A stretch of DNA of 64,000 nucleotides, taken from the NCBI GenBank assembly GCA_017516965.1, contig JAFXAP010000008.1, positions 124,001 through 188,000 on the forward strand. The letters run 5' to 3'. Shown here one piece after another: positions 1 to 8,560 of this stretch. Positions within the stretch are counted from its first letter, which is position 1; each line of letters starts with the position of its first letter. The translations under genes and the position numbers were made by a program. Under the pieces are notes generated by a model, which did no database searches, had not been told where the DNA came from, and saw only the letters and a list, made by a program, of their open reading frames with translations. The stretch is from Clostridia bacterium (GTDB lineage Bacteria; Bacillota; Clostridia; Oscillospirales; Acutalibacteraceae).

Positions 1-257
1 AGCTGTTTCATTGAATTTTTATTTACAATTTCCTGTATTTCATCATTAGAAAGAAAAATTGATGCTAAAAACTTGAGTTGTCCTGTTTCTAATATGGTGG
101 TTACAAACATTTGTTGAGCCGAGGGAAATCTATCCGAACAAATCATTGAAAGTGATATCGCAACGGTTAAAACAGCAGCTAAAACAAAAGCTAATAAAAT
201 TGAACCTACCCTTAAAGCAAATTTACCGATTTTTTTAGATATCAACTTATTTGCCAT
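1..257 (-). CDS. Membrane-anchored protein, N-terminal fragment; possible phosphodiester glycosidase
   Basis: The gene runs off the left edge; only about 85 N-terminal residues are visible. It begins MANKLISKKIG, followed by one hydrophobic segment (about residues 15-37), then an extracellular stretch containing SAQQMFVTTILETGQLKFLA and a short FLSNDEIQEI motif. That layout (one membrane anchor, then a 'LFV..ETs..kFLa..FlS.eEI' stretch) resembles, from memory, the N-terminus of Firmicutes phosphodiester-glycosidase (NAGPA-domain) proteins, but the catalytic domain lies outside the window. Its ATG overlaps the end of the upstream gene by 11 bases, so the two are translationally coupled. The glycosidase assignment is inference; an N-terminally anchored exported protein is what the sequence itself shows. 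Confidence 0.5.
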   Translation of the reverse strand, partial: MANKLISKKIGKFALRVGSILLAFVLAAVLTVAISLSMICSDRFPSAQQMFVTTILETGQLKFLASIFLSNDEIQEIVNKNSMKQ

Positions 258-1746
258 TTTCCGCAACCTCCTTCATACCGGCCAAAAACCAGTCGCCATC
301 TTTTTTTACAAAATAGAAGGTGTCATTCATAGTATCTGTTATTGCTTTACCGCCACCAAGCTGCATATGTTTTACAAAACTTATCTCTACCGAGAAACTG
401 TCCTCAGTTATCTGGCAAAAGTTTTTAACCTTATTTTCAGTAAACGGTGGGTTAGGCAAACTGTGAATTGAAATAAAGGTTTTGTCAACGCTGTTTGCAT
501 AAGCCTTTGCCACCTTATAATGATTTGACTCAGGCAAAATAAATTTTTGCATTTTATCAAAGCTATAGTCATTGCTCATAAACAAGCTCCAGTTTTGCGC
601 CACCTTTAAAACATCTATTTTATCAGCTATTTCTTGTGGAATGGTGTCTGATGTTTCCTTGCCTTCGGTAAAATCAAACTCGGTTTCGCCTTCTTCCAAA
701 GCAATGTCCTTTTGATTATTATCTTTAACTGTTACTACAGCATCTGACTTTAAAACCGCAACCTCATATCGCGCCTGAACGGGTAAATCTTTCACCAAGT
801 TTTCAAGAATATCATACTTACGGGGAACACCCTTGCTTATTGCGCCGTCGGGTATTGATTCACCGTTTAGCTCTACGGTGTAATTTTCGGGGGCTTCAAT
901 CAGGCGGTATGTAAGCGGAATTGTTTCGCCCTCATAATTAATTGTGTTACCAAAAAGGTCAGAAATTAAAATTTCGGGTTTTTCGATTTCGGTAATAATA
1001 TGCTTGTATTTACCGTCGGAAGTTTTAACACCTTCGCTTTTTTCACCGTTTACCTTTACGGTAATAGTAGATGGAAGCGTAAGGGCATAGTCATATATTT
1101 GCGGAAGAATTCTTGTGCCCTGCACGTCATATTCAATATTTTTACCGTCTTCGGTTGTAATAATAATTTCAGGTAGCAAATACGTATCTTTTACAGCGTA
1201 TGAAAGTTTACTGTCTCCTGACCTTTTGGCGTCATCTTTTGACAGCTGTTTACCTGATACTGCAACCGAGAAGTTTTCGGGTATGATAATGCTGTAATCC
1301 CTCTTTTCAAGAACGGGTTTATAAGATTTTATTGCCCACTCTCGCATATTGAAAACAACAAGCTTATTTACCGCGGGACCTTGCGCCTTTAACAAGACCT
1401 CAGCAATTGGCATTCCGTCGGCCTTAACCTGATAGTTAAGTTCATCCTCAGCGCCGGCGCCTTGCACAACGTATGAAAGGTCGTCACGCTCAAAAAGTTT
1501 TGTGTACTTTTCTTTTGTGGTGTTATCAACCTCTGGCAATTTATATTTTCCCCAAAACTCTTTTTGTTCTTTGCTTTGCTCAAAGAGTTCGGCAACCGCC
1601 GTGTCCACCTGTCTTTCTGGCTGAGCCGCTTCATACTTAACAAGTAGTCCCCTTACATAAAAAACGGCAGACAAAACAGCTATAATCAAAACAAGCAAAA
1701 ACGCAAGATAAAACACCCTAAACCATCTTATACGATATCTAGCCAT
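247..1746 (-). CDS. Unknown single-pass membrane protein with large extracytoplasmic part
   Basis: I do not recognise this 499-residue protein. It starts MARYRIRWFRVFYLAFLL, with one transmembrane segment at about residues 11-33 and no lipobox, so most of the chain should lie outside the membrane. The rest is charged and beta-rich. The last ~110 residues (from about YSFDKMQKFILPES to the end, with DTFYFVKKDGDWFLAG) look like an NTF2-like/DUF4878-style fold, with the usual W near the C-terminus. The chosen ATG has a GGGG-type ribosome site 8-9 bases upstream and overlaps the stop of the glycosyltransferase gene by 8 bases; a longer reading frame upstream lies inside that gene. The tight coupling to a glycosyltransferase and a possible glycosidase suggests a role in envelope glycan assembly. 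Confidence 0.7.
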   Translation of the reverse strand: MARYRIRWFRVFYLAFLLVLIIAVLSAVFYVRGLLVKYEAAQPERQVDTAVAELFEQSKEQKEFWGKYKLPEVDNTTKEKYTKLFERDDLSYVVQGAGAEDELNYQVKADGMPIAEVLLKAQGPAVNKLVVFNMREWAIKSYKPVLEKRDYSIIIPENFSVAVSGKQLSKDDAKRSGDSKLSYAVKDTYLLPEIIITTEDGKNIEYDVQGTRILPQIYDYALTLPSTITVKVNGEKSEGVKTSDGKYKHIITEIEKPEILISDLFGNTINYEGETIPLTYRLIEAPENYTVELNGESIPDGAISKGVPRKYDILENLVKDLPVQARYEVAVLKSDAVVTVKDNNQKDIALEEGETEFDFTEGKETSDTIPQEIADKIDVLKVAQNWSLFMSNDYSFDKMQKFILPESNHYKVAKAYANSVDKTFISIHSLPNPPFTENKVKNFCQITEDSFSVEISFVKHMQLGGGKAITDTMNDTFYFVKKDGDWFLAGMKEVAENGK

Positions 1747-2815
1747 TACTTTTTTCCCCTTTTGTATTAAACACCCATTTGTGCTGTATTCTAAAACTGA
1801 TAAAGAACAAAATTGTGTCCACAATCATTTTTATTACGGTAGAAATTATTGCATATTTCACATCGAAAATATTCTCTAACAAAAATACCAAAGCCGATGA
1901 AATTAAAATCTGAACGGCGGCTAACACATAATATTTTGCAAGGGTTTTTGCATTGGTTTTGCCGCCAAAAACCACCTTTGCATTGATAAAATAGTTAATA
2001 AGCGATGAAATAACCCTTGCCGCTATTGCCGCAAAAAATGTTTGCGGTATATAAGGTATTTCGATAACGGGAAACTGCTTTAGCAAAAAGAAGGCTATTT
2101 CATCCATACCCGTTGCCGCAACCGAGCTCAACAAATATTTTATAATAAGTCCGTATATGCGAATGCTGTCACGAACCACACGAAAATGTGAGGAGGAGTT
2201 ATCGTCTATATAAACGGTGTCTATAACAACCTCATCAAAAGGAATAGCATTTTTGCTCATAAAGAAGAGCATATTTGTTTCAAACTCATACCTGTCGCCC
2301 TTGATACTTAAAAGGTCCTGCAAAACGTCCTTTGGGAACGCTCTGAGTCCTGTTTGGGTATCGCTTACCTTCATACCAAAGAAAAGTTTAAATACTGCTA
2401 TGGTGATGCGGTTGCCAAACTTACTGCGGGGTGGTACCTGTGGCGCTGTAAAATCACGACAGCCAAGAACAATATGACCGCCTTGCTTCATCTTTTCGGC
2501 GGTAGCCACTATGTCTTTGGTCAGATGCTGACCATCGGCGTCGGCAGTTATAACACCAAGACCTTCAGGTCGGTTTTGCAAAAAGTATGTAAATGCTGTT
2601 TTAAGCGCGGCGCCCTTACCCTTGTTGATTTCGTGGCGCAAGAGAGTACAACCCTTCATTTGTTGCACCTTTAAAAATATGTCTTCAAACTCTTTGCCGC
2701 TACCGTCATCAATAATCAAGATATCACTAAATCCTGCAGTATAGGCATCGTCTATAGTTTTTAGTAATTTTTCGTCCGGTTTATATGCCGGAATAATAAG
2801 CGCAATATTTTTCAT
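1739..2815 (-). CDS. Family 2 glycosyltransferase (DPM1-like) fused to GtrA-like membrane domain
   Basis: This 358-residue protein has two parts. Residues 1-230 are a GT-A fold glycosyltransferase of the dolichyl-phosphate-mannose-synthase type: IALIIPAYKP at the start, the nucleotide-binding IIDDGS motif, the metal-binding DADGQH motif (a DxD type) and the QTGLRAFP acceptor-side motif. Residues 240-350 form four hydrophobic helices typical of GtrA/DPMS_2 domains, which are thought to move lipid-linked sugars across the membrane. The fused form normally transfers a sugar from a nucleotide donor to polyprenyl phosphate at the inner face of the membrane. The ATG is preceded by AAGGGGACC. It is the first gene of a three-gene overlapping set on this strand, so it probably supplies activated sugar to an envelope glycan. 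Confidence 0.88.
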   Translation of the reverse strand: MKNIALIIPAYKPDEKLLKTIDDAYTAGFSDILIIDDGSGKEFEDIFLKVQQMKGCTLLRHEINKGKGAALKTAFTYFLQNRPEGLGVITADADGQHLTKDIVATAEKMKQGGHIVLGCRDFTAPQVPPRSKFGNRITIAVFKLFFGMKVSDTQTGLRAFPKDVLQDLLSIKGDRYEFETNMLFFMSKNAIPFDEVVIDTVYIDDNSSSHFRVVRDSIRIYGLIIKYLLSSVAATGMDEIAFFLLKQFPVIEIPYIPQTFFAAIAARVISSLINYFINAKVVFGGKTNAKTLAKYYVLAAVQILISSALVFLLENIFDVKYAIISTVIKMIVDTILFFISFRIQHKWVFNTKGEKSNG

Positions 2816-2905
2816 ATCGGTCCCCTTAATTTGTCGAAATTGCTCGATATTTATTCTATTTTATCACATTATGCTATAAATATCAAATTATAGTGATTTT
2901 AAAGG

Positions 2906-3454
2906 CTATATCACCGTAAAAAAGTAATCGGTTATCTGACTGCAAGACTCTTGCTTTCCGTTATCTACCCACCATTTAACCGTTTCCACAAAGGTTGATG
3001 CTATATGATTTGCCAAAAATTCCTGAGGTAAACCTTTGTGCTTTTCAGTTTTTAAATTATCAAGCTGTGAATAGATAAGATGCAATAAATCCTTTTTAAA
3101 ATACTGCAAAAACAGGCCGTTGTTTTCGCCCGACAGCAAATCAAGAATTTTGTTATCGTTATTTTCTAAATGCTCAAACAAGTGCAAAAACGCCGAGTCG
3201 GGCGCGTTGCAATTAAATATGTGATGGTGACTGTGTTCGCCCTTCATAGAGTCAAACAAATGGCAAAAAAGTTCTTCACACAACTCTTTAAGCAAAAATT
3301 CCTTAGTTTCAAAATGCGCATAAAAGGTGGCTCTGCCAACATCGGCGCATTCTATAATTTCGCCCACCGTAATTGCGCTGAAATCTTTTTTTGACAACAG
3401 TTCTGTAAAGGCTTTAAAAATAGCGTCTCTTGTTTTTCGTTGTCTTCTGTCCAT
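2906..3454 (-). CDS. TetR/AcrR-family transcriptional regulator
   Basis: The 182-residue protein carries a classic N-terminal TetR helix-turn-helix at residues 1-55 (DRRQRKTRDAIFKAFTELL, then ITVGEIIECADVGRATFYAHF, then KEFLLKELCEEL). The C-terminal ligand domain is of the TetR_C_8-like type common in Firmicutes (…ANHIASTFVETVKWWVDNG near the end). It is transcribed away from a cation-diffusion exporter, and a perfect 6-3-6 inverted repeat lies in the shared 150 bp intergenic region, which fits a local repressor controlling the exporter and itself. The effector is unknown; a metal ion is a guess from the neighbour only. Confidence 0.85.
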   Translation of the reverse strand: MDRRQRKTRDAIFKAFTELLSKKDFSAITVGEIIECADVGRATFYAHFETKEFLLKELCEELFCHLFDSMKGEHSHHHIFNCNAPDSAFLHLFEHLENNDNKILDLLSGENNGLFLQYFKKDLLHLIYSQLDNLKTEKHKGLPQEFLANHIASTFVETVKWWVDNGKQESCSQITDYFFTVI

Positions 3455-3537
3455 ACAAATTCTCCAAAATGTTCAATAAATTACAATTTGCAAAAATCGT
3501 TTGTTGTAATTTGCTGATTTTCATAATAATATATTAT

Positions 3538-3552
3538 CGAACAATGTGTTCG
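3538..3552. promoter_or_regulatory. Candidate TetR operator palindrome
   Basis: CGAACA-N3-TGTTCG is a perfect inverted repeat in the space between the divergent TetR and CDF genes. The position overlaps the region where the exporter promoter should be. TetR-family dimers bind such sites, so repression of the exporter is the simplest reading; binding is inferred. Confidence 0.5.
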
Positions 3553-3605
3553 GTAATAAATATATTGTATATTATATAAAACAAATTGTCAACACAGGTG
3601 ATATT

Positions 3606-4493
3606 ATGAAAACTGAAAAAAATATTTTTATAGCCTTTATCTTAAACCTTATCTTTTCGGTTTTTGAATTTTTAGGCGGTATATTTACAGGCAGCGCCGC
3701 CATTATGTCTGACGCTGTTCACGACATTGGAGATGCAATAAGTATTGGCTTTTCATATTTCTTTGAAAGAAAATCGAGCAAAGAGCCTGACGAACGCTAC
3801 ACCTACGGCTATGTAAGGTATTCAGTATTGGGCGGTGTGATTACAACCTTTATATTGCTTTTGGGTTCTATGGCGGTTGTTTTTAACGCGGTCGGGAAAA
3901 TAATGCGCCCCACCGAAATTAACTATGACGGTATGATAGTTTTTGGAATTATAGGGGTAATCGTCAACTTTTTAGCAGCATACTTTACCCACTCAGGTGA
4001 TTCAATCAATCAAAGGGCGGTAAATTTGCATATGTTAGAAGATGTGCTTGGTTGGGTAGTTGTGCTTATAGGCGCTGTTGTTATGCGTTTTACCGACTGG
4101 AAATTGATTGATCCAATTATGTCAATTGGTGTGGCAATTTTCATCTTAGCAAACGCTATAAAAAATTTAAAAAATGTGCTTGATATTTTTCTTGAAAAAA
4201 CACCTGCGAACATTTCGGTAGAGGAAATTAAAAATCACATTTGCGAAATTGACGGCGTTTTGGATGTTCACCACATACACCTGCGCACACTTGATGGGTA
4301 TAACGTTTACGCAACAATGCACGTTGTAACCGACGCTAACCCACACACAATAAAGAAACTTGTGCGTGAGGAACTTGCCGCTCACGGCATAACCCACTCG
4401 ACATTAGAGCTTGAAACACCTGATGAGCATTGCCACGATAAACATTGTCATATAAACCATAGTCACTCACACCATTGTCACCATCATCACTAA
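3606..4493 (+). CDS. Cation diffusion facilitator, zinc-type, with His-rich tail
   Basis: The 295-residue protein is a CDF-family metal/proton antiporter with six transmembrane helices in residues 8-200 and a cytoplasmic ferredoxin-like C-terminal domain. The transport-site signatures are visible: SDAVHDIGDA in helix 2 (H-x3-D) and NLHMLEDVLG in helix 5 (H-x3-D), the His-Asp arrangement associated with Zn2+ or Cd2+ rather than Mn2+. The last ~25 residues are His-rich (DEHCHDKHCHINHSHSHHC, then four His), probably a metal-buffering tail. The start follows CAGGTGATATT; an in-frame codon 20 residues upstream lies in the promoter region and overlaps the operator. The adjacent divergent TetR gene is its probable regulator. 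Confidence 0.9.
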   Translation: MKTEKNIFIAFILNLIFSVFEFLGGIFTGSAAIMSDAVHDIGDAISIGFSYFFERKSSKEPDERYTYGYVRYSVLGGVITTFILLLGSMAVVFNAVGKIMRPTEINYDGMIVFGIIGVIVNFLAAYFTHSGDSINQRAVNLHMLEDVLGWVVVLIGAVVMRFTDWKLIDPIMSIGVAIFILANAIKNLKNVLDIFLEKTPANISVEEIKNHICEIDGVLDVHHIHLRTLDGYNVYATMHVVTDANPHTIKKLVREELAAHGITHSTLELETPDEHCHDKHCHINHSHSHHCHHHH

Positions 4494-4497
4494 AATT

Positions 4498-4526
4498 AAA
4501 CCTCCCCTTGTATTAAGGGGAGGTTT
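4498..4526. terminator. Bidirectional intrinsic terminator
   Basis: A 12-bp stem (AAACCTCCCCTT / AAGGGGAGGTTT, loop GTATT) with T-runs on both sides sits between the convergent CDF exporter and esterase genes and can end transcription in both directions. Confidence 0.9.
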
Positions 4527-4531
4527 TTAAG

Positions 4532-5365
4532 TTATATTGTCTTGTCCATCCAGGCTTTCAGGTCGTCAAGCCAGGCGTTTGCCAAAAGTGTCTTGGAGTC
4601 AAGTCTGTCGTCATCAAGTGTTAAGTGGTCAACTGTAGAGAGACCGTGAACACCGTATGGGTAAATGCGCAAACTAAACGGCACCTTGTTATCGGCAAGC
4701 GCGGTGGCATAAACAAGGCTATTTTTAACAGGTACTACCTGATCCTCGGTTGTGTGCCAGATAAATGTAGGTGGTGTGTCAAAAGAAACCATCTTATCGC
4801 AAGAATATTTTGCTACATCGTCGCCTTGTGGATATGTACCCAAAAGATTTTGTAAACTGCCCTTGTGAGTAAAAGTTTCATCAGCTGAAATTACGGGATA
4901 GCAAAGTACGGTAAAGTTTGGTTTTTTACTGTCGGGGAATACCTCACGCACCACGCCACAGTTATAGGCATTGCTATAATGCGCCGATAAATGTCCGCCG
5001 GCAGAAAAACCGATTATACCAATTTTGGTGGTATCACAATGCCATTTTTCAGCGTTTGCATAAACCTCTTCAAAAGCGGCGGCAACCTCACGCAACTGTG
5101 TGGGGTAACGGTGTGGCGCGCAAGAATAACGAAGCACAAACACGTTAAATCCCCAATTTAAAAATTTAAGCGCAATAGGTTCTTCCTCGCGTTCTGAGCA
5201 GCGAGCATAACCGCCACCTGGGCAAACCACCATACAAGGACGTTTTTCTTCACTTCTACCCATTTCTGCTAAATTGTAAGGAAGATAGCAGGTAAGGGTT
5301 GGATTGCGGTCACCCTCTGCTAAAAACTCGTACTTTTCTTTTAAATTGATTTCAATAATTTTCAT
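4532..5365 (-). CDS. Alpha/beta-hydrolase, esterase (acetyl-xylan-esterase-like)
   Basis: The 277-residue protein has the esterase/lipase layout of the BD-FAE/acetylesterase group. It shows the oxyanion-hole motif VCPGGGYARCSERE (about residues 48-61), the nucleophile elbow GFSAGGH (Ser at about residue 127), an acidic residue in WHTTEDQVVP and the catalytic His in YGVHGLS. There is no signal peptide, so it acts in the cytoplasm, probably removing acetyl or other short acyl groups from imported sugars or xenobiotics. It follows pyrophosphatase by 14 bases and has GAGGGT as ribosome site, so the two are likely one transcript. The exact substrate cannot be read from the sequence. Confidence 0.82.
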   Translation of the reverse strand: MKIIEINLKEKYEFLAEGDRNPTLTCYLPYNLAEMGRSEEKRPCMVVCPGGGYARCSEREEEPIALKFLNWGFNVFVLRYSCAPHRYPTQLREVAAAFEEVYANAEKWHCDTTKIGIIGFSAGGHLSAHYSNAYNCGVVREVFPDSKKPNFTVLCYPVISADETFTHKGSLQNLLGTYPQGDDVAKYSCDKMVSFDTPPTFIWHTTEDQVVPVKNSLVYATALADNKVPFSLRIYPYGVHGLSTVDHLTLDDDRLDSKTLLANAWLDDLKAWMDKTI

Positions 5366-5379
5366 AAATTTACCCTCTT

Positions 5380-5913
5380 TTACTTTAAGAACACTTCATT
5401 ATAACGGGCAATAGCCTCTTCAATGATTTTAACCGCTTCGTCAGCATTTGCAACCTCTTCTACAGCGGTTTCTTTTTCCTCTAGGTTTTTATACACCGCA
5501 AAGAAATGACGCATTTCATCAAACAAATGCTTTGGCAGTTCATCAATAGATTTGTACATATTATAGTTAGGGTCATTACTTGGTATTGCAATAATTTTTT
5601 CATCGCGGGAACCATTGTCAACCATAGCGATAACGCCTATGGGGTATGCTCTCACCAAAGTCAAAGGCTCTAGATCCTCGGCGCAGATAAGAAGCACGTC
5701 AAGCGGGTCATTATCGTCACCATATGTGCGTGGAATAAATCCATAGTTTGCGGGGTAATGAGTCGAGGTGTAAAGCACACGGTCAAGAATTATATAGCCC
5801 GTTTCTTTATCAAGCTCATATTTTTTTCGGCTACCTTTTGGTATTTCTATTACACACAAAAAATCATCCGGTTTTATTCTTTCGGGAGATACGTCGTGCC
5901 AGATATTATTCAT
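5380..5913 (-). CDS. ppa: Inorganic pyrophosphatase, family I
   Basis: This 177-residue protein hydrolyses pyrophosphate to phosphate, pulling biosynthetic reactions forward. Family I motifs are complete: EIPKGSRKKYELDKETG near residue 25, YPANYGFIPRTYGDDNDPLDVLL (the DxDPxD metal cluster), and IPSNDPNY. Length is normal for bacterial soluble PPases. I chose the internal ATG (MNNIWHDVSPERIKP) because it follows AAAGGTGAG at proper spacing; the longer frame adds 18 residues encoded in the promoter region. A TTGATT-17-TAACAT promoter lies just upstream. Confidence 0.93.
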   Translation of the reverse strand: MNNIWHDVSPERIKPDDFLCVIEIPKGSRKKYELDKETGYIILDRVLYTSTHYPANYGFIPRTYGDDNDPLDVLLICAEDLEPLTLVRAYPIGVIAMVDNGSRDEKIIAIPSNDPNYNMYKSIDELPKHLFDEMRHFFAVYKNLEEKETAVEEVANADEAVKIIEEAIARYNEVFLK

Positions 5914-5938
5914 ATTACTCTCACCTTTCTTTTTTCTT

Positions 5939-5967
5939 ATGTTATCATATTTTGCGCATAAAATCAA
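5939..5967 (-). promoter_or_regulatory. Promoter of the pyrophosphatase-esterase operon
   Basis: On the minus strand TTGATT, a 17-base spacer and TAACAT precede the pyrophosphatase ribosome site by about 15 bases. Near-consensus sigma-A type. Confidence 0.5.
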
Positions 5968-5982
5968 TTATAAATACTTTAC

Positions 5983-6011
5983 TTGACTAAAATATATTTT
6001 TTTGTTAAAAT
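5983..6011 (+). promoter_or_regulatory. Promoter of the NSS symporter
   Basis: TTGACT, a 17-base AT-rich spacer and TAAAAT lie 30 bases upstream of the symporter start. Confidence 0.6.
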
Positions 6012-6041
6012 AATCGAGACATTTTGTTTTAGGAGTTTGTT

Positions 6042-7442
6042 ATGGAGAGAGAAAAATTAGGAAGTCGCTTAGGCTTTATACTTCTAAGCGCCGGTTGCGC
6101 TATTGGATGCGGCAACGTGTGGAAATTCCCCTGGATGTGCGGCGAGTACGGCGGTGGCGCATTTGTGCTTTTATATCTACTGTTCTTAATTATTTTGGGA
6201 CTGCCCGTAATGATTATGGAATTTTCGGTAGGCAGAGCAAGTCAGGCAAGCGTTATAAAAAGCTACCAAAGCCTTGAAAAACCGGGACAAAAATGGCATT
6301 ATCACGGAATTGCGGCATTTATTGGTAATTTGTTGCTTATGATGTTTTATACCTCGGTTGCCGGTTGGATTCTTTACTACTTTATAAGTTTTGTAAAGGG
6401 TGATATGACCGGTATTACTAATGACGCATCATCACAGCTTTTTGACAACATGCTAACCAACGTACCCGTTATGGTAGGTTTTATGGCAATTGTTGTAATA
6501 CTGGGCTTTGTTATTTTGTCTTTCAGTCTGCAAAAAGGACTTGAGCGAATTACAAAATATATGATGGTGTTAATGTTAGCTTTAATGGTAATACTCGCCA
6601 TCCGCGGTTTTTGGCTTGGCGGTGCAAAAGAAGGTTTGACATTTTATCTTAAACCCGATTTGAGCAAGATAAACGGCAACGTTATTGTAGGCGCTATGAA
6701 CCAGTCCTTCTTTACTTTAAGCCTCGGCATTGGCTCTATGGCAATATTTGGCAGTTATATCGGTAAAGACCGCTCCCTTATGGGTGAATCGATAAACATT
6801 TTGGTGCTTGATACGTTTGTAGCTTTGGTAGCAGGTCTTATCATTTTCCCCGCTTGCTTTACCTTTGACGTTGAGGCAGGAGCAGGACCAAGTCTTTTGT
6901 TTGTGGCTATGGCAAAGGTATTTAACAATATGACTGGCGGCAGAATATGGGGCTCACTATTCTTCCTGTTTATGTTTTTTGCGGCAATGTCTACTGTTCT
7001 TGCTGTATTTGAAAACATACTTGCTTGCGTGCGTGAAATCACCGGTTGGAAGCGAATTAAAGCGTGTATTATTTGTTGCGCGGCAATGCTCATTTTAGCT
7101 CTTCCTTGTGCGCTGGGGTATAATATTTTTAGCAATTTTCACCCGTTTAACTCAGGCTCAACCATTCTTGATTTTGAAGACTTTATTGTAAGCAACTGTC
7201 TTTTGCCGATAGGCTCTCTTGTGTATATTCTTTTCTGCACAAGTAAAAAAGGTTGGGGATTTGATAATTTCATTGCCGAAGCAAACACCGGCAAAGGTCT
7301 TAAAGTTGCACGTTGGCTTAAACCTTATCTCACCTATGTTTTACCGCTTATTATAGTATTTGTATTCATAATGGGTATCATAACATTTAAATTTGCCGAT
7401 AACTTTACAATACTTGGTTGGTTAAAAAGTTTAATAAAATAA
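6042..7442 (+). CDS. Sodium-dependent neurotransmitter:sodium symporter family (NSS/LeuT-like) transporter
   Basis: A 466-residue, about 11-12 helix membrane protein of the NSS family, which couples Na+ entry to uptake of amino acids or related amines. The hallmark first helix is present: LGSRLGFILLSAGCAIGCGNVWKFPW, where unwound TM1 forms the ligand and Na+ sites; GEYGGGAFVLLYLL follows in TM2. TM6 (about MNQSFFTLSLGIGSMAIFGSY) carries the second unwound segment. The start follows TTAGGAGTTTGTT. It is monocistronic, with its own promoter and a strong terminator. Bacterial members of this length commonly carry tryptophan, tyrosine or branched amino acids; the substrate here is not determined. 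Confidence 0.92.
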   Translation: MEREKLGSRLGFILLSAGCAIGCGNVWKFPWMCGEYGGGAFVLLYLLFLIILGLPVMIMEFSVGRASQASVIKSYQSLEKPGQKWHYHGIAAFIGNLLLMMFYTSVAGWILYYFISFVKGDMTGITNDASSQLFDNMLTNVPVMVGFMAIVVILGFVILSFSLQKGLERITKYMMVLMLALMVILAIRGFWLGGAKEGLTFYLKPDLSKINGNVIVGAMNQSFFTLSLGIGSMAIFGSYIGKDRSLMGESINILVLDTFVALVAGLIIFPACFTFDVEAGAGPSLLFVAMAKVFNNMTGGRIWGSLFFLFMFFAAMSTVLAVFENILACVREITGWKRIKACIICCAAMLILALPCALGYNIFSNFHPFNSGSTILDFEDFIVSNCLLPIGSLVYILFCTSKKGWGFDNFIAEANTGKGLKVARWLKPYLTYVLPLIIVFVFIMGIITFKFADNFTILGWLKSLIK

Positions 7443-7445
7443 AGC

Positions 7446-7472
7446 AAAAGCCGTGCTGACAGCACGGCTTTT
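7446..7472. terminator. Bidirectional intrinsic terminator
   Basis: An 11-bp stem (AAAAGCCGTGC / GCACGGCTTTT, loop TGACA) lies between the convergent NSS and AEC transporter genes, with T residues on both strands. Confidence 0.88.
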
Positions 7473-7479
7473 AATTTTG

Positions 7480-8415
7480 CTATGTAAACAATGCGGTTGA
7501 TACAACGTTAAGAATGGGAATAGTAAACACGCAAAGTAATGTGCTAAGCAACACACAGTTTGCGGCAAGTTCGGTCTCGCCGTCATACATTTCGGCAATG
7601 TTAAGCATTACCGCCGCGCAGGGTGTGCCACCTAATATAAACATTGCGGCTTTAAACACATCACTAAGTGGCAAGAAATAAACTATTGCAAGACACGCAA
7701 AGGGGAAAATCAACAATTTACAAGCGCAAATTATATAAACATATAGTCTGGTAAATAGCTTTTTAAATGATACCGACGCCAGTCTTATACCTAAAATAAT
7801 CATACAAAGCGGTGTTGTGGTGCGATTAAGCAGCCCGAGCGCATCACCTAAAAGCGATGGCATAACACTTGCAAAATCTACCGCATATAAAGCGATTGCC
7901 ACTATAAGACTTATAAACGGCGGGTTTAAAAACGCCTTTTTAAAGGTCATTCGCTTTTTATCACCCGTAAGGCAATATGCACCTATGGTAAAGGTGAGCA
8001 TATTCATACCTACAATATAAACACACGCAAAACAAGCAACCTCGGGGTTATTGGGCAGTAGAGCCTTTATAATGGGTATGCCAAAAAAGCCTGCATTGCC
8101 AAGTCCAAAACTTACTGTAAGCATTCGGTATTTAACATCGTGAAATTTTTTGCGAAAAACACCGTATAAAATAAATGTTAGCACAGCTTGTATAGCGAGA
8201 GATACTACAAAAAACAACATTATCTGCCCTATCATTTTAAGGCTTCTTTCGGTGTCCATAAAAGACCACACAACCATACAAGGCGAACACACATACACCA
8301 AAATTGCCGAAAGGGTTGACAAATGCTGTGGCTTTGCAACCTTAGCCTTACAGCAAACAAACCCCGGTATTATATATAAAAGTGTCACTAGCACATTTGT
8401 AAAAGCAACCTGCAT
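7480..8415 (-). CDS. AEC-family (auxin efflux carrier-like) transporter
   Basis: The 311-residue protein has about ten transmembrane helices in the 5+5 inverted arrangement of the AEC family. Recognisable motifs are GFGLGNAGFFGIPIIKALLPNN in the first half and LNRTTTPLCMIILGIRLA in the second half. Bacterial members move small organic acids such as malate, or other anions. I took MQVAFTNVLV as start because AAAGGACTG lies upstream; the longer frame adds 14 residues. A minus-strand promoter precedes it and it shares the intergenic region with the divergent membrane-protein gene. Confidence 0.85.
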   Translation of the reverse strand: MQVAFTNVLVTLLYIIPGFVCCKAKVAKPQHLSTLSAILVYVCSPCMVVWSFMDTERSLKMIGQIMLFFVVSLAIQAVLTFILYGVFRKKFHDVKYRMLTVSFGLGNAGFFGIPIIKALLPNNPEVACFACVYIVGMNMLTFTIGAYCLTGDKKRMTFKKAFLNPPFISLIVAIALYAVDFASVMPSLLGDALGLLNRTTTPLCMIILGIRLASVSFKKLFTRLYVYIICACKLLIFPFACLAIVYFLPLSDVFKAAMFILGGTPCAAVMLNIAEMYDGETELAANCVLLSTLLCVFTIPILNVVSTALFT

Positions 8416-8445
8416 TTTTATCAGTCCTTTGAATTCAGTGATACA

Positions 8446-8474
8446 AATATAACACATTTTCGCCTGTTTTACAA
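8446..8474 (-). promoter_or_regulatory. Promoter of the AEC transporter
   Basis: TTGTAA, 17-base spacer and TATATT on the minus strand, 30 bases before the chosen start. Confidence 0.5.
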
Positions 8475-8510
8475 GATGTTTTATTCTGTGTGTTGTAACC
8501 CATATTTTTC

Positions 8511-8539
8511 TTGCTTTTTCTGAGTTAAAATGTTATATT
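8511..8539 (+). promoter_or_regulatory. Promoter of the 241-residue membrane protein
   Basis: TTGCTT, 17-base spacer and TATATT on the plus strand, about 20 bases upstream of the ATG at 8561. Confidence 0.55.
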
Positions 8540-8560
8540 GAAATAAAAGGAGGTTTTATT

